A DNA stretch of 64,000 nt from Aporrectodea caliginosa (Eukaryota; Annelida; Clitellata; Crassiclitellata; Lumbricidae): contig JACEVL010000994.1 of the NCBI GenBank assembly GCA_020284085.1, positions 114,501 to 178,500 of the forward strand. The letters run 5' to 3'. The stretch's first letter is position 1; each line of letters opens with the position of its first letter. Shown in pieces: positions 63,751 through 64,000 of this stretch. The notes under the pieces were generated by a model. The model saw only the letters and a list, made by a program, of their open reading frames with translations. It made no database searches and was not told the DNA's origin. The position numbers and the translations under genes were made by a program.

Positions 63751-64000
63751 AAATCCAAACGCTACTCATATCGCACTATTTTTGTACGTTAAAGTTTGGA
63801 ACTTCTGCTGCGGATGATATACGCTTCTTCTACGTTGCAAGGGTCCCATCCACTTCACTTGCCTTTCCCAATCTGGTATAATCTAATCTAAGAAAATTAA
63901 AGAGCCCTGTGGCGTTCCATTTTCTTGTTCAAATTTGTCTGAAAATTATCTCCCCACTTTTACTTCAAATGCCCTACTATAGTTAACATCTTGGAGATTT
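63751..64000. repeat. Family D fragment at window end
   Basis: 'GTTAAAGTTTGGAACTTCTGC' parallels 58125-58150, and 'CTTTCCCAATCTGGTATAATC' parallels about 2580 and 12100. No gene. Confidence 0.5.

Overview
Animal nuclear DNA, almost certainly a marine invertebrate. The window holds non-LTR retrotransposons of the CR1/L2 type, tRNA-derived SINEs, piggyBac, hAT, mariner and Helitron DNA elements, a Polinton (Maverick) and a C2H2 zinc-finger gene. It has no operons, Shine-Dalgarno sites or rRNA. The palindromic string AGGCCTA recurs about 15-20 times; I associate that with marine deuterostomes, but the phylum is not proven. The window is a repeat-dense, gene-poor region. Apart from one zinc-finger gene, nearly every long reading frame belongs to a mobile element.

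Layout. 1-3.1 kb, 10.7-12.9 kb, 17.2-18.2 kb and 58-63.4 kb consist of old copies of one long dispersed repeat family (+ orientation mainly on the left, - on the right). 3.86-4.14 kb is a piggyBac transposase remnant. 4.55-8.12 kb is a young LTR retrotransposon: two 439-bp LTRs differing at about 2 positions, a 4-bp target duplication, and no pol, only one 592-residue ORF of unknown function. 8.5-9.7 kb is a LINE 3' part. 13.05-14.03 kb is a mariner-like element with ~190-bp inverted ends. 14.97-16.91 kb is a hAT remnant. Seven copies of a piggyBac-like MITE (TTAA targets, ends CCCT(C/A)GGGCTACCAAG) lie between 15.6 and 38.6 kb; one is inserted in a 153-bp tandem repeat that preserves empty sites, and one is itself split by a 5.2-kb hAT-type element with an 8-bp target duplication (GATATAAT).

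39.2-45.6 kb is a partial Polinton/adintovirus-like element. On the minus strand lie a small cationic protein, two conserved uncharacterised late proteins, a dUTPase-fold-like protein, a pX-like membrane-active candidate, a penton-like minor capsid protein and an FtsK/HerA packaging ATPase. Divergent on the plus strand lie a zinc-ribbon/phospholipase A2 protein and a chromodomain integrase. Major capsid protein, protease and DNA polymerase B are absent. The integrase frame has no AUG of its own before its catalytic core; it lies exactly -1 to the phospholipase frame, and a T TTA AAA slippery heptamer sits directly before the phospholipase stop.

46.2-51.15 kb holds two families of short elements with terminal inverted repeats and 8-9-bp target duplications. 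Both carry the same ~50-bp minisatellite core (CATCAATCCAGCTTCTATTT), with a nested insertion and a head-to-head inverted pair. 52.5-54.2 kb is a C2H2 zinc-finger gene with 15 tandem fingers, with decayed finger sequence before and after it. 56.1-57.0 kb is a deleted hAT, 57.2-57.96 kb a LINE 3' end, and 59.4-60.1 kb a non-autonomous Helitron. No computation or database search was possible; family calls rest on visible motifs, termini and target duplications.
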